From contig NZ_LMDK01000018.1 of NCBI RefSeq assembly GCF_001425055.1, positions 372,001 to 436,000 of the forward strand: a stretch of 64,000 nucleotides of DNA, written 5' to 3'. The stretch comes from Pelomonas sp. Root1237. GTDB taxonomy: Bacteria > Pseudomonadota > Gammaproteobacteria > Burkholderiales > Burkholderiaceae_C. A program made the position numbers and the translations under genes. The number at the start of each line of letters is the position of its first letter. Position 1 is the first letter of the stretch. Below are positions 37,736-45,583 of this stretch, one piece after another. The notes below the pieces were generated by a model. It ran no database searches. It had not been told where the DNA came from and saw only the letters and a list, made by a program, of their open reading frames with translations.

Positions 37736-40613
37736 GCCGTTCTTGCTCGGGACGAAGACGTCGTGGAATGCGTGGACGGCCACCAATCGCTTGAAGGAGG
37801 TGACCGACCCCAACAGCAAATTGGTGATCTCCAACACGTACGAAGTCGTCAACATCCCTGCGGGCAGCTGCAGCTCTGGCACCAGCAGCCCCGCGCTGAA
37901 CAACTACGAGACCGGCCGCGTTAAATCCCAAACCCTGGCCGACGGCTCGACCTTCAGTTATTGGTACTCCACCACGGCGACCCAGCCGCCTTGCGCTGGC
38001 GGCGCAGTGACGCTGCCCGCCTCCTTGCAGACCGACCTCATCGACCGCCGCACCATCGGGCGGCGCGTGCAGTTCGACGCTCGCGGCAACGTCATCAAGA
38101 ACATTGCGGCGATCGGGCAGCCCGAGCAGCAAACCACCACCTTCACATACACCGACAACCTGCTGACCAGCCTCACTGATCCGCTGAACCGGCAGACCAC
38201 CTTCGGCTACGACACAGTCGGCAACCTCAAGACGCTCACGCGCCTGGCCGGCACCGCGGATGCCGTCGTCACCAGCGCCACCTACGACACGGTCTTCAAC
38301 CAACCCCTGACCGTGACCGACCCGCTGGGCCACACGCACACCTTGCGCTACGACGCCCGCGGCAACCTGCGTAGCGTCACCGACCCGCTGGGCCACGTCA
38401 CCACCTTCGCCTACGACGACCAAGGCCTGCTCATCAGCACGAGCGACGCCCTGGGCAAGACCAGCCTGTTCAGCTATGCCAGCGCCGACCCGCTCAGCGC
38501 GACCGACCCACTGGGCCGCACAGCCAAGCAACTCACCGATGCGGTCGGGCGCGTTACCACCACCACTGACCCCCTGGGCAACACCACCATCAATACCTGG
38601 GACGCCATGAACCGCCTCACGCAGGTCACGGACGCGCTGGGCGGCCTCACCACATTCAGCTACGACAACAACAGCCAACTGCTCAGCCACACCGACGCCA
38701 AGAATCAGACGACCGGCTACTCCTACTGGCCCACCGGCCAGGTCAAGGACAAGACCGACCCGCTGGGCAAGGTGGAGAGCTACCTGTACGAGCCCGGCGG
38801 CCGGCTCAAGCAGCGCACCGACCGCAAAGGCCAGCTCAGCGGCGTCACCTATGACAACCTGGGTCGCGTCAAGACCATCGGCTTCGGCGCCACGGCGGCC
38901 AACCCCACCGCCTACACCAGCACGGTGACCCTCACCTGGGACAACGCCAACCGCTTGACGCAGATCGTCGACACCCAGGGCGGCGTGAGCAAGACCATCA
39001 CCCGCGCCTACGACACGCTGGACCGCCTGACCCAGGAGAGCACCGACCAAGGCGAGGTCAACTACACCTACGACAAGGCCAGCCGGCGCGCGACCATGAC
39101 TCTCAAGAACGGTCCGGCAGGCAGCCAGGTGGCCCAGCCCACGCTGACTTACACCTGGGACAACGCCGACCGGCTCACGCTGATCACCCAGGCAGCCGGG
39201 GCCAGCAACGGCAACCAGGCACAGACGGTGGCCTTCCAGTACGACGACGCCAACCGGCCCACCAAGACCACCTATACCGGCGGCATGAGCGTGAACACCA
39301 CGTACACGGATGCGGGCGAGGTCAAGACGCTGAAGTACCTCAAGGCCGATGGCAGCGTCATCGCGCAGGGTGGCTACACGTATGACCTGGCGGGCCGCCG
39401 CACCGGCGTCAGCGGCGACCTGGCCAACTTCATCGGCACGCAGCAGCCCGACATCACCGACGCCAGCTACAACGCCGCCAACCGATTGCTCACCTGGGGC
39501 GGCAAGACCTTCAGCCATGACCTGAACGGCAACATGACGGGTGACGGAGTCACGACCTACACCTGGGATGCCCGGGACCAGCTCGTTGCCGTCAACGACA
39601 CGATGACCAATGCCGGCTTCAAGTACGACAGCCAGGGCCGGCGCGTCTCGCGCACGCTCGGTTCAGCGACAACGGCTTTTAACTACGATGGCGACAACTT
39701 CATCCAGGAGTTGGATGCGCTGGGCAGAAGCGGCAACATCCGAGCCAACCTCATCACCGGCGGCATCGACCAGCACTTCATGCGCCAGACCACCGTCAAT
39801 GGCCAGCCCAGCATGAGCTGGATCATGGCCGAGGCCAACAACAGCACCGTGGTGCAGGCCGACGGCGCGGGCAATGTGCAGAAGAGCTTTCAGTACACGC
39901 CCTATGGCACACCCATCGCCACCACCGGCACCAGCACGGACAGCCAGCGGTACACGGGGCGAGAGGATGACGGCACGGGGTTGTATTACTACCGGGCGAG
40001 GTATTACAGGCCGGATTGCATGAGGTTCATCAGCGAAGACCCGATTGGGTGGGCCAGTGGGCAGGTGAATGACTACGCGTATGTGGGTGGAGATCCGGTT
40101 TCGATGACGGACCCGGAGGGTGAGTTCGGTGTTGCCGGTGCCGTTGTTGGAGCTGGTATTGATCTGGCGACTCAACTGATTTTGAACGGAGGTAATTTTG
40201 GTTGCGTCAGTTGGGGCTCCGTAGCTCTTTCAGCAGGGATGGGGGCGATAGGTGCGATTGGCGGACGCTTGGCCACTGCTGCAGTCCGTGGGCCGGGGCA
40301 AGTATGGTCGCATTGGGTACCGGCCAGATTCTTTAAGCACGTTACTAAGACAGGGGAAAGGGCTTTCTTCCAAAATCGTGGGATGGTTTGTGGAATGGCA
40401 ATTTTGTTTCGCCGCTGCGGCATTTCTTGCATGATCCCAAAGCTTTTCCTAGAGGCTGGCGTGATTGGGGCGCCAGATGGAACCCCTTTGCGAGACAGCT
40501 GGATCGCACTCCCGGCTGGCTTAAAGGTGGAGCGGGTGGGGGCGCTCTGGGAACTACTGTTGGGGTCGCCAGCGGCTCCGGAGAGTGCGATTAGCGCAAG
40601 AATCAGGGAATGA
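37545..40613 (+). CDS. RHS repeat core protein, 5'-truncated and frameshifted in its tip (probable pseudogene)
   Basis: Open frame of 1022 codons. The first ~70 codons are antisense to the cytochrome peroxidase remnant, so true RHS coding begins only near 37745-37775 (WNAWTATNRLKEVTDPNSKL). From there it is a series of RHS/YD repeats (TDPLGHTHTLRYDARGNLRSVTDPLGHVTTFAYDDQG and many more). It ends in the RHS core hallmark (YTGREDDGTGLYYYRARYY, CMRFISEDPIGWASGQVNDYAYVGGDPVSMTDPEGE, about 39950-40125). The N-terminal transport domains of a full RHS protein are missing and no ribosome site is evident. The variable tip begins after DPEGE and shifts frame near 40388; codons after that point in this frame look non-coding. 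Confidence 0.8.
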   Translation: MYGAVRPTLRRLGVLNRPMSLGSRVTTKRPSSASSGSLAMTSPVSGSLSARLKKIRTSSSEDFAPFLLGTKTSWNAWTATNRLKEVTDPNSKLVISNTYEVVNIPAGSCSSGTSSPALNNYETGRVKSQTLADGSTFSYWYSTTATQPPCAGGAVTLPASLQTDLIDRRTIGRRVQFDARGNVIKNIAAIGQPEQQTTTFTYTDNLLTSLTDPLNRQTTFGYDTVGNLKTLTRLAGTADAVVTSATYDTVFNQPLTVTDPLGHTHTLRYDARGNLRSVTDPLGHVTTFAYDDQGLLISTSDALGKTSLFSYASADPLSATDPLGRTAKQLTDAVGRVTTTTDPLGNTTINTWDAMNRLTQVTDALGGLTTFSYDNNSQLLSHTDAKNQTTGYSYWPTGQVKDKTDPLGKVESYLYEPGGRLKQRTDRKGQLSGVTYDNLGRVKTIGFGATAANPTAYTSTVTLTWDNANRLTQIVDTQGGVSKTITRAYDTLDRLTQESTDQGEVNYTYDKASRRATMTLKNGPAGSQVAQPTLTYTWDNADRLTLITQAAGASNGNQAQTVAFQYDDANRPTKTTYTGGMSVNTTYTDAGEVKTLKYLKADGSVIAQGGYTYDLAGRRTGVSGDLANFIGTQQPDITDASYNAANRLLTWGGKTFSHDLNGNMTGDGVTTYTWDARDQLVAVNDTMTNAGFKYDSQGRRVSRTLGSATTAFNYDGDNFIQELDALGRSGNIRANLITGGIDQHFMRQTTVNGQPSMSWIMAEANNSTVVQADGAGNVQKSFQYTPYGTPIATTGTSTDSQRYTGREDDGTGLYYYRARYYRPDCMRFISEDPIGWASGQVNDYAYVGGDPVSMTDPEGEFGVAGAVVGAGIDLATQLILNGGNFGCVSWGSVALSAGMGAIGAIGGRLATAAVRGPGQVWSHWVPARFFKHVTKTGERAFFQNRGMVCGMAILFRRCGISCMIPKLFLEAGVIGAPDGTPLRDSWIALPAGLKVERVGALWELLLGSPAAPESAISARIRE
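40388..40594 (+). pseudogene. distal part of the RHS toxin tip in the -1 frame
   Basis: In the frame shifted by -1 from the RHS core, 68 codons read as a coherent RHS-tip end: LWNGNFVSPLRHFLHDP, then GWRDWGARWNPFARQLDRTPGWL, and a Gly-rich tail ending in SGECD. Joined to the upstream frame (SHWVPARFFKHVTKTGERAFFQNRG) it gives one continuous tip of about 150 residues. The simplest reading is a one-base deletion near ATGGTTTG at 40383-40390. The tip stops 22 nt before the next gene. Confidence 0.6.
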
Positions 40614-40616
40614 ATT

Positions 40617-41063
40617 ATGCTTGGAAGAATTATCCGATGGATGAAATACGGCGGATCATTTGGTTTGCGTAAGCAGGAGAGAGATTTGCTCCAGGTCGCT
40701 AAATCTTCACTTTCCGCTGAGGATCAGCCTCTGTTTTGGCAGCAAGTTGAGAGCGTTGAATTGGTTCAGAGATCGAGCGAAGATCGAATGGTTTTGATTT
40801 TTTTTCCACCTGACCACTTGCCGTTGAAATTGGATAACAAATCGCCTGAATTCCCGATGGCAAGAGTGACCCTCTCGGATGGAATCAATCGATTAAGCGC
40901 CGTTGTATTTCTACATCGAGGCCTTTTATCGTCCGTTGAATACTCAAAATCCCCACGTTGCTTTCGGGGTAAGACAGTCAATATGGTCCTGCGCCAAACC
41001 AGCGTTGCTGACAGTGGTTATGCCGCGCAGATTGATCAAGAGGAGCATGGTTCCACACCATAG
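40617..41063 (+). CDS. hypothetical protein, candidate immunity protein for the RHS tip
   Basis: 148-residue soluble protein with no family I recognise. It has a basic N-terminus (MLGRIIRWMKYGGSFGLRKQERD) and a central beta-rich segment (ESVELVQRSSEDRMVLIFFPPDHLPLKL). Base composition is clearly lower in GC than the flanking core genome. Position is the main evidence: it starts 22 nt after the RHS tip stop, where cognate immunity genes of polymorphic toxins are found. Confidence 0.55.
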   Translation: MLGRIIRWMKYGGSFGLRKQERDLLQVAKSSLSAEDQPLFWQQVESVELVQRSSEDRMVLIFFPPDHLPLKLDNKSPEFPMARVTLSDGINRLSAVVFLHRGLLSSVEYSKSPRCFRGKTVNMVLRQTSVADSGYAAQIDQEEHGSTP

Positions 41064-41067
41064 CTTG

Positions 41068-41387
41068 CAACTGCTACCGCGCTAGGTATTGAAGGGCGGG
41101 TTCATGAGGTTCATCTCTGAGAACCCGATTGGCTGGGCGTTGGGGCAGGTGAACAACTATGCGTGGGTGGCGATCCGATTTCTCGAACTGACCGTCAGGC
41201 CTATTTCGCCCCATTGGTTCTGAAGCAGTGGAAATCAATTGGAACCACTGGTCTTCTGGGTGTGCGGGGTGGAGGCGGTGGCGTATTGGGCGGGATTCTC
41301 CTAGGGACAGCTATCGCCGCAGCGGGCGTGGCAAAAGGTTATTTTGACGGAAACTGCCCACCTGAAATTTCTATCAAAATGAGGTAA
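41068..41387 (+). pseudogene. orphan RHS core end plus alternative tip
   Basis: The stretch repeats the end of the RHS core: YRARY at about 41069-41083, then MRFISENPIGWALGQVNNYAWV from 41104 and GGDPISRTD from 41165. Compared with the main copy it lacks 4 bases in the YAYVGGD region, which changes the frame, and has a broken Tyr/Arg stretch before the ATG. After the core the frame 41163-41387 encodes a different, Gly-rich membrane-like tip (LLGVRGGGGGVLGGILLGTAIAAAGVAKGYF). This is the form of a displaced rhs C-terminal module kept downstream of the active tip. Confidence 0.65.
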
Positions 41388-41396
41388 CAGAGACCC

Positions 41397-41705
41397 ATGA
41401 TTAGATTCAGAGACCTTCTGTTATTTCATGTGACTGCTATTTGCATTGCTGGAGTATTTGTTACCCTGGGATTTCTGATGGCAGGCGCCGATGGAAATGA
41501 GCCGATTGGCAATTTCTGGCTGGTGGCAAAAACCGGGCTTAAATTTTCGTACCAATTGCTATCGCTGACCCTATCTTTACTTGTGCAAATACTTCTATTT
41601 GGACGTTTGATCGGACTGACTATTTTTAAGAGTAGAGCAATCGACCCTTTTGCTCTCGCAATCTTTGCGACGCAAGCAATCATCCTCTGGGCGCTTCTAA
41701 AGTGA
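41397..41705 (+). CDS. small membrane protein, candidate immunity protein for the orphan tip
   Basis: 102 residues with three hydrophobic segments (LLLFHVTAICIAGVFVTLGFLMAG, FSYQLLSLTLSLLVQILLFGRLIGLTIF, PFALAIFATQAIILWALL). It starts 9 nt after the stop of the orphan tip, so it would be translated with it. Base composition is low in GC. No known family is recognised. A membrane immunity protein would suit a pore-forming or membrane-acting tip, which the Gly-rich tip could be. Confidence 0.55.
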   Translation: MIRFRDLLLFHVTAICIAGVFVTLGFLMAGADGNEPIGNFWLVAKTGLKFSYQLLSLTLSLLVQILLFGRLIGLTIFKSRAIDPFALAIFATQAIILWALLK

Positions 41706-41735
41706 CTCTGCCGTACAACCTGTCCAGTTGCGCGA

Positions 41736-41798
41736 GGTGACGCAGCTATCGGCGTTGGTGTGGCAGTTGCAGGAGGTGGTGGCAATGGGTGCGACTAA
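41736..41798 (+). pseudogene. remnant of a third RHS tip end
   Basis: About 20 codons, GDAAIGVGVAVAGGGGNGCD, ending in TAA at 41796-41798. The Gly/Val/Ala-rich tail with a final CD resembles the end of the first tip (GTTVGVASGSGECD). No core sequence precedes it. This is an inference from tail style and from its place before another candidate immunity gene. Confidence 0.35.
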
Positions 41799-41840
41799 GC
41801 CAGTACTTCTGGCCACCGCAGGCAGGCTTCTAAAGTCCTG

Positions 41841-42260
41841 TTGACGGACTTGCGGGACGATGGGACCGTTGTCGATGTCTTTCGTTCTATTCTTACAAAG
41901 GATCTGAAGCAGGGAACGCTCTGCATGTCGAACATGACCTATGCAACGGTCACAGACATCTACCTTACGGGACTGGCGGGGCCTCGATCACTCAATATGC
42001 CGTGGTCCATGTATCTAATACTGATTGCTGTTGGCCTCTTCACACTGTCCATTCCCGTGCGCCTGCGGCTGGTGTTTGCAGAACCGCGGCCGGTTGGGGC
42101 GAGCGAGTTGGCCAGATTGCTTGCCGAGGCCGTGCGGAAGAATCCCAATCACTACACGGGGGCCAGCGCATCCGACATCGAGCGCCGCTTGCAACAAGCA
42201 AAAACCTTTGCACAGATAAGGCGCGCATTTGAATTGAAATCACCTGCTGTACTTCCTTGA
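41841..42260 (+). CDS. membrane protein with soluble tail, candidate immunity protein, start uncertain
   Basis: 139 codons from a TTG at 41841. An N-terminal soluble part (DLRDDGTVVDVFRSILTKDLKQGTLCMSNMTYATVTDIYL) is followed by one membrane segment (MPWSMYLILIAVGLFTLSIPV) and an amphipathic C-terminal region (ELARLLAEAVRKNPNHYTG ... RRLQQAKTFAQIRRAFE). An ATG at 41785 opens MGATKPVLLATAGRLLKSC in another frame and would join this frame with one shift near 41840, so the gene may be damaged. It follows the third tip remnant. Function unknown. Confidence 0.5.
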   Translation: MTDLRDDGTVVDVFRSILTKDLKQGTLCMSNMTYATVTDIYLTGLAGPRSLNMPWSMYLILIAVGLFTLSIPVRLRLVFAEPRPVGASELARLLAEAVRKNPNHYTGASASDIERRLQQAKTFAQIRRAFELKSPAVLP

Positions 42261-42304
42261 GAACGAGGCGAGGGGCACTCAGTAATGATTTTCGTCATCA
42301 ATGA

Positions 42305-42790
42305 GGCGACCACTTCGGCTGGCATCCGCAGACGGGGCCGGACGTCAGCGAGCGTGTCGGCCATGTGTTCGAAGGCAATCTGCTGGTGGTGGATGCCGCG
42401 GTGAAGGGTCCGCTGCTGCGCGTCGAACAGGCGGCGGTCACCTGCGGCAAGGTCACGCAGACCATGATGAGCCGCGTCGACGGCAACGTCTATCTGCGCG
42501 CGGGCAGTAGCCAACCGCTGATCAGCTGGGCGCCGCTGCCGGAAGCGGCTTGCCAGGCCCACTTCGCCAGCCTCGACGCCCTTCGCCAGTCAGCGCCAGG
42601 TGTGGAAGCCACCGGCAAGGCGCTGCTGGCCTACGAAGGGGCGGTCTTCCGCAGCCCGGAGCTGCGCCGCTTTGAACTCGCTCGTGTGCCGGAGGGCGTT
42701 CAGCCGCTGCCGGTGCCAGGGGAGATACGCAAGCTGCTCGGTTGGGAGGCAACGCATTTGCCGGGCGCGCTGCCGGCCAGCTCGCGCTGA
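42305..42790 (+). pseudogene. partial second copy of the beta-helix gene 3' end
   Basis: The sequence from 42305 (GDHFGWHPQTGPDVSERVGHVFEG) to the stop at 42788-42790 matches the intact beta-helix gene at 36681-37163 with an offset of 5624 bases and no frameshift. The first ~280 bases are nearly identical; the last ~200 differ much more (for example QAVPGAEARGRALPAYAG against QSAPGVEATGKALLAYEG). There is no start, signal peptide or helix core, so it is a fragment. Confidence 0.85.
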
Positions 42791-42811
42791 GGGCGCTCCG
42801 GCCCGAGCCTC

Positions 42812-43786
42812 CTAGTGGCGCTTGCGCCAGGCATCAACCACACGCTCCGTCAGCACATCGGTCTCGCGCTGTTCGTCGGCGCTCAGCGCCGGCGGCGCCC
42901 AGCGCCCTTGGCGCATCATCTTCTCGACGTTCTCCATCGAATCGCGGCTTTCCTTGGTCGCCGCCGGGCCGGACATTTCAGTCAGGATGCGCAGCCACGC
43001 TTCCTTGTAGGCCTGCCGCTGCATCGCCGTCTCGCCCAGCGCGCCGAATGAATGGACGTAGGTCGACAACGCCTCCAGGTCGCCGTCCTCGGCGGTCTGC
43101 CGCACCTCGCGCTGCAGCTTGCCGAGCAGTTCCGGTGCGGCGACGGCCTGGTTGGCATGGGCGTTGAGCCACAGCAGGTACGCCAGCGCCATGCCAGGGA
43201 GCTCTCCCTCGTAGGCTCGCTTCAGAAACTCGCCCCTGCGCGCCAGGGTGGCCGTGTCGAAGAACTGGCAGCGTCGCTGCAAGTCCTGCTTCTCCTTGAT
43301 CCATTGGTCCATGTTGAAGCCAGGAGTCTTCTCGAACACTTGCCGCAGCGGGCCGCCCTGGTCGCGTACGCTGTACGCGAATTCGATTGTCTGGGTCGCA
43401 TGCTCGCATCGCTCGAGCACGTCGGCTGCTTTGCGCGCCTGCGCTGGCGTCGCGCCCTCTTCCAACGCAAGCTGCACCGTGCGCAGTTCCTCCGGTGTCG
43501 ATGAGGCCGGCGTGCGCAGAGACGGGGGAAGCGCAGCCGGCGTGGCCGCGCTCGCCGGCTGGGTAGCGGCATCGGCCTTCGCGTCAACGATCGGCTGTAG
43601 CAACGTTCCTAGAAGCGTTGCCGAGGGCGGGGCTGGCTGGGTGGGCGGCAGTGAGGTGGGCGCCTCGGCCGATCGGTTCAGTAGCCAGCCGCCTGCGGCC
43701 AGCGCTAGTGCGACGGCCGCGACGGCCGCGACCGTCCACGCTGTGCGAATGGGCACGGATGCGGACCCGGCCACTTTTCCCGCCAC
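42812..43786 (-). CDS. hypothetical membrane-anchored protein at the end of the msh locus
   Basis: 324 residues, family not recognised. One N-terminal membrane segment (AWTVAAVAAVALALAAGGWLL, about 16-36), a Pro/Ala-rich linker to about residue 95, then a helical domain (VQLALEEGATPAQARKAADVLERCEHATQTIEFAYS, two cysteines) with repeat-like helices reminiscent of a TPR/Sel1 solenoid. It starts 3 nt after the mshL stop, so it is the last gene of the pilus transcript and may be a periplasmic assembly or stability factor. Confidence 0.75.
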   Translation of the reverse strand: MAGKVAGSASVPIRTAWTVAAVAAVALALAAGGWLLNRSAEAPTSLPPTQPAPPSATLLGTLLQPIVDAKADAATQPASAATPAALPPSLRTPASSTPEELRTVQLALEEGATPAQARKAADVLERCEHATQTIEFAYSVRDQGGPLRQVFEKTPGFNMDQWIKEKQDLQRRCQFFDTATLARRGEFLKRAYEGELPGMALAYLLWLNAHANQAVAAPELLGKLQREVRQTAEDGDLEALSTYVHSFGALGETAMQRQAYKEAWLRILTEMSGPAATKESRDSMENVEKMMRQGRWAPPALSADEQRETDVLTERVVDAWRKRH

Positions 43787-43789
43787 CGC

Positions 43790-45583
43790 TTACTTTTGCG
43801 GCGCCGCCGCCGCGCCATCCACCCGGATCACGCGCCGCGAGCGGCCTTCGGTGTCGTCCAGTGACTCGCTGACCAGGCGGTTGTGCTGCTCCCAGTCCTC
43901 CGCGCTGCGGATGATGCTGGGCTTGATGAGGACGACGAGCTCGCGCTTGCGGCCGTTGTTGGCGCGATTGCCGAACAGCATGGACGTCAGCGGGTTGCTG
44001 TCGGCGCCGGGCACGCCCGAGCCGCGGCGCGTGGCTTCCATCTGCATCAGGCCGCCGATGGCGACGATGTGGCCGTCGGGGATGCGCACGACGGTGTCGC
44101 TCTCGTTGACGCTGGCGCTGGCCAGCGGCAGGCGGAAGTTGCCGACCGAGCCGAGATCGACCTGCTTGATCTTCTCGGTCACGTTGGAGACCGAGGGGTG
44201 GATGTGCAGGGTGATCATGTCGGCCGCGTCGATCTGCGGCGTCACGTCCAGCGCGATGCCGCTGAAGAAAGGCGTCAGCGTCAGCGTCGGGATCTGGTTG
44301 GTGGTGCCGTTCGTGCCGTTGGTGCCGGTATTGGTGCCGCTGTTGCTGCCACTGATGCCGGTGATGAAGTAGTCGTCGGTGCCGACCTTGAGCACGGCCT
44401 TCTGGTTGTTCAGCGTCGCGATGCGCGGGCTGGACAGGATCTGCGTGTCGCCATGGCTTTCGACGAAGGCCAGCAGCGCCTGGAAGCCGCCGCGCGCCAG
44501 CGCCAGCCCTAGCGTGCCGCCGCCGGATGAGGGCAGGGGGATGAGGTCGGGCCAGGCTGGGCTTTGCGTGCCGCTGGACAGGGTGGGCAGCCCGCGCGTG
44601 TTGCTGACCAGCGGGTTGATGATGCTGCTGACGCCGCTGGGGATGGAGGGGTTGACGCTGGTCTGGCCGATGGCGCTGCGTTCGCCGATGCGCGACCAGT
44701 CGATGCCGCTCTGGTAGCCCTCGCGCAGCTCGACCTCGACGATCTTGGCCTCCAGCATGACCTGGCGCTCGACGGCGATGCGCGTCGCCTTCAGCCAGGC
44801 CTCGACGTGACGCAGCTCCTCTGGCATGGCGCGCACGGCGACCGTGCCGGTCTGCGGGCTGGTGATGACGGCGCGGCCCTCGCCGCTGCCGACCAGGGCC
44901 TTCAGCGCGTTGTTGGTCTCGCCCCAGAAATCGCTCGACACCTTGGTGCTGAGCTGGCTGCTCTCCTGCTGCTGGACCGTGGTCGTGCTGCCGCCGGTGG
45001 CGCTGCCAGTGTTGCCGCTTGCACCGGCGGCGCCGTTCTGGCTGCTGGCCGGCGCGGCGCCCGAGCTGACGCGAACCTCGCTGCGGCCGCTGCGCTGATG
45101 GGCCAGCGCGTTGATCGTGAACACGCGGGTCTGCAGCGTGGGCGGAAAGACGGTGATGCGGCGGCCGTCGATGGAATAGTCGAAGCCGTAGACATCGCGG
45201 ATGGCGTCCAGCGATTCGCGCACCGTGACGCCCTTGAGGGTGACCGACAGCTGGCCCGACACGCTGGGATGCACGAGCATGCTGTAGCGCGTGTCGCTGA
45301 CCAGGGACAGGAAGACGTCACGGGCCGGCGCGCCATTGACGATGAGGTCGAAGCGTGGCTCGGGCGGCAGCGCGGGGGCGGGCGGCGGTACGGGCGTCGC
45401 CACCACGACCGGTGCGGGCACGCCAGAGGCGGCGGGGGCGGCTCGCTGGGCCTGCAGCTCCTCGCGCAGGGCCTGGCTGGGCTGGGCCACGCGCAGCGGC
45501 TTGTCGGCACAACCTGACAGTCCTGCTGCCAGCAGCGCAGCGGCTGAGCTGGCCAGCAGGAGTCGATGGACGGGGGCCTTCAT
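43790..45583 (-). CDS. mshL: MshL-type pilus secretin
   Basis: Outer-membrane secretin through which the MSHA-type pilus passes, 597 residues. The signal peptide has a lipobox LSGC (C25), so a lipoprotein secretin. An N-terminal STN/secretin N0 region (LSVTLKGVTVRESLDAIRDVYGFDYSIDGRRITVFP) is followed by an N1-type domain and the secretin domain (VMLEAKIVEVELREGYQSGIDWS, ILSSPRIATLNNQKAVLKVGTDDYFI, GIALDVTPQIDAADMITLHIHPSV). AAGGAG precedes the ATG at 45583; the longer frame to 45700 is inside mshK. The start overlaps the mshK stop by 4 nt. Confidence 0.94.
   Translation of the reverse strand: MKAPVHRLLLASSAAALLAAGLSGCADKPLRVAQPSQALREELQAQRAAPAASGVPAPVVVATPVPPPAPALPPEPRFDLIVNGAPARDVFLSLVSDTRYSMLVHPSVSGQLSVTLKGVTVRESLDAIRDVYGFDYSIDGRRITVFPPTLQTRVFTINALAHQRSGRSEVRVSSGAAPASSQNGAAGASGNTGSATGGSTTTVQQQESSQLSTKVSSDFWGETNNALKALVGSGEGRAVITSPQTGTVAVRAMPEELRHVEAWLKATRIAVERQVMLEAKIVEVELREGYQSGIDWSRIGERSAIGQTSVNPSIPSGVSSIINPLVSNTRGLPTLSSGTQSPAWPDLIPLPSSGGGTLGLALARGGFQALLAFVESHGDTQILSSPRIATLNNQKAVLKVGTDDYFITGISGSNSGTNTGTNGTNGTTNQIPTLTLTPFFSGIALDVTPQIDAADMITLHIHPSVSNVTEKIKQVDLGSVGNFRLPLASASVNESDTVVRIPDGHIVAIGGLMQMEATRRGSGVPGADSNPLTSMLFGNRANNGRKRELVVLIKPSIIRSAEDWEQHNRLVSESLDDTEGRSRRVIRVDGAAAAPQK

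Noticed and set aside
37689..39518. 609-codon minus-strand frame opposite the RHS repeats
   Set aside because: Low-complexity Val/Gly/Ala/Arg translation of the repeat antisense; no domain.
38150..39700. Tandem DNA repeats or CRISPR-like array
   Set aside because: The periodicity is at protein level (RHS/YD repeats); the DNA units vary and there are no constant repeats with unique spacers. No CRISPR array was seen anywhere in the window.
35224..42811. Prophage or insertion-sequence origin of the accessory region
   Set aside because: No integrase, transposase, phage structural gene, terminal inverted repeats or tRNA target is visible; only the direct beta-helix duplication flanks it.
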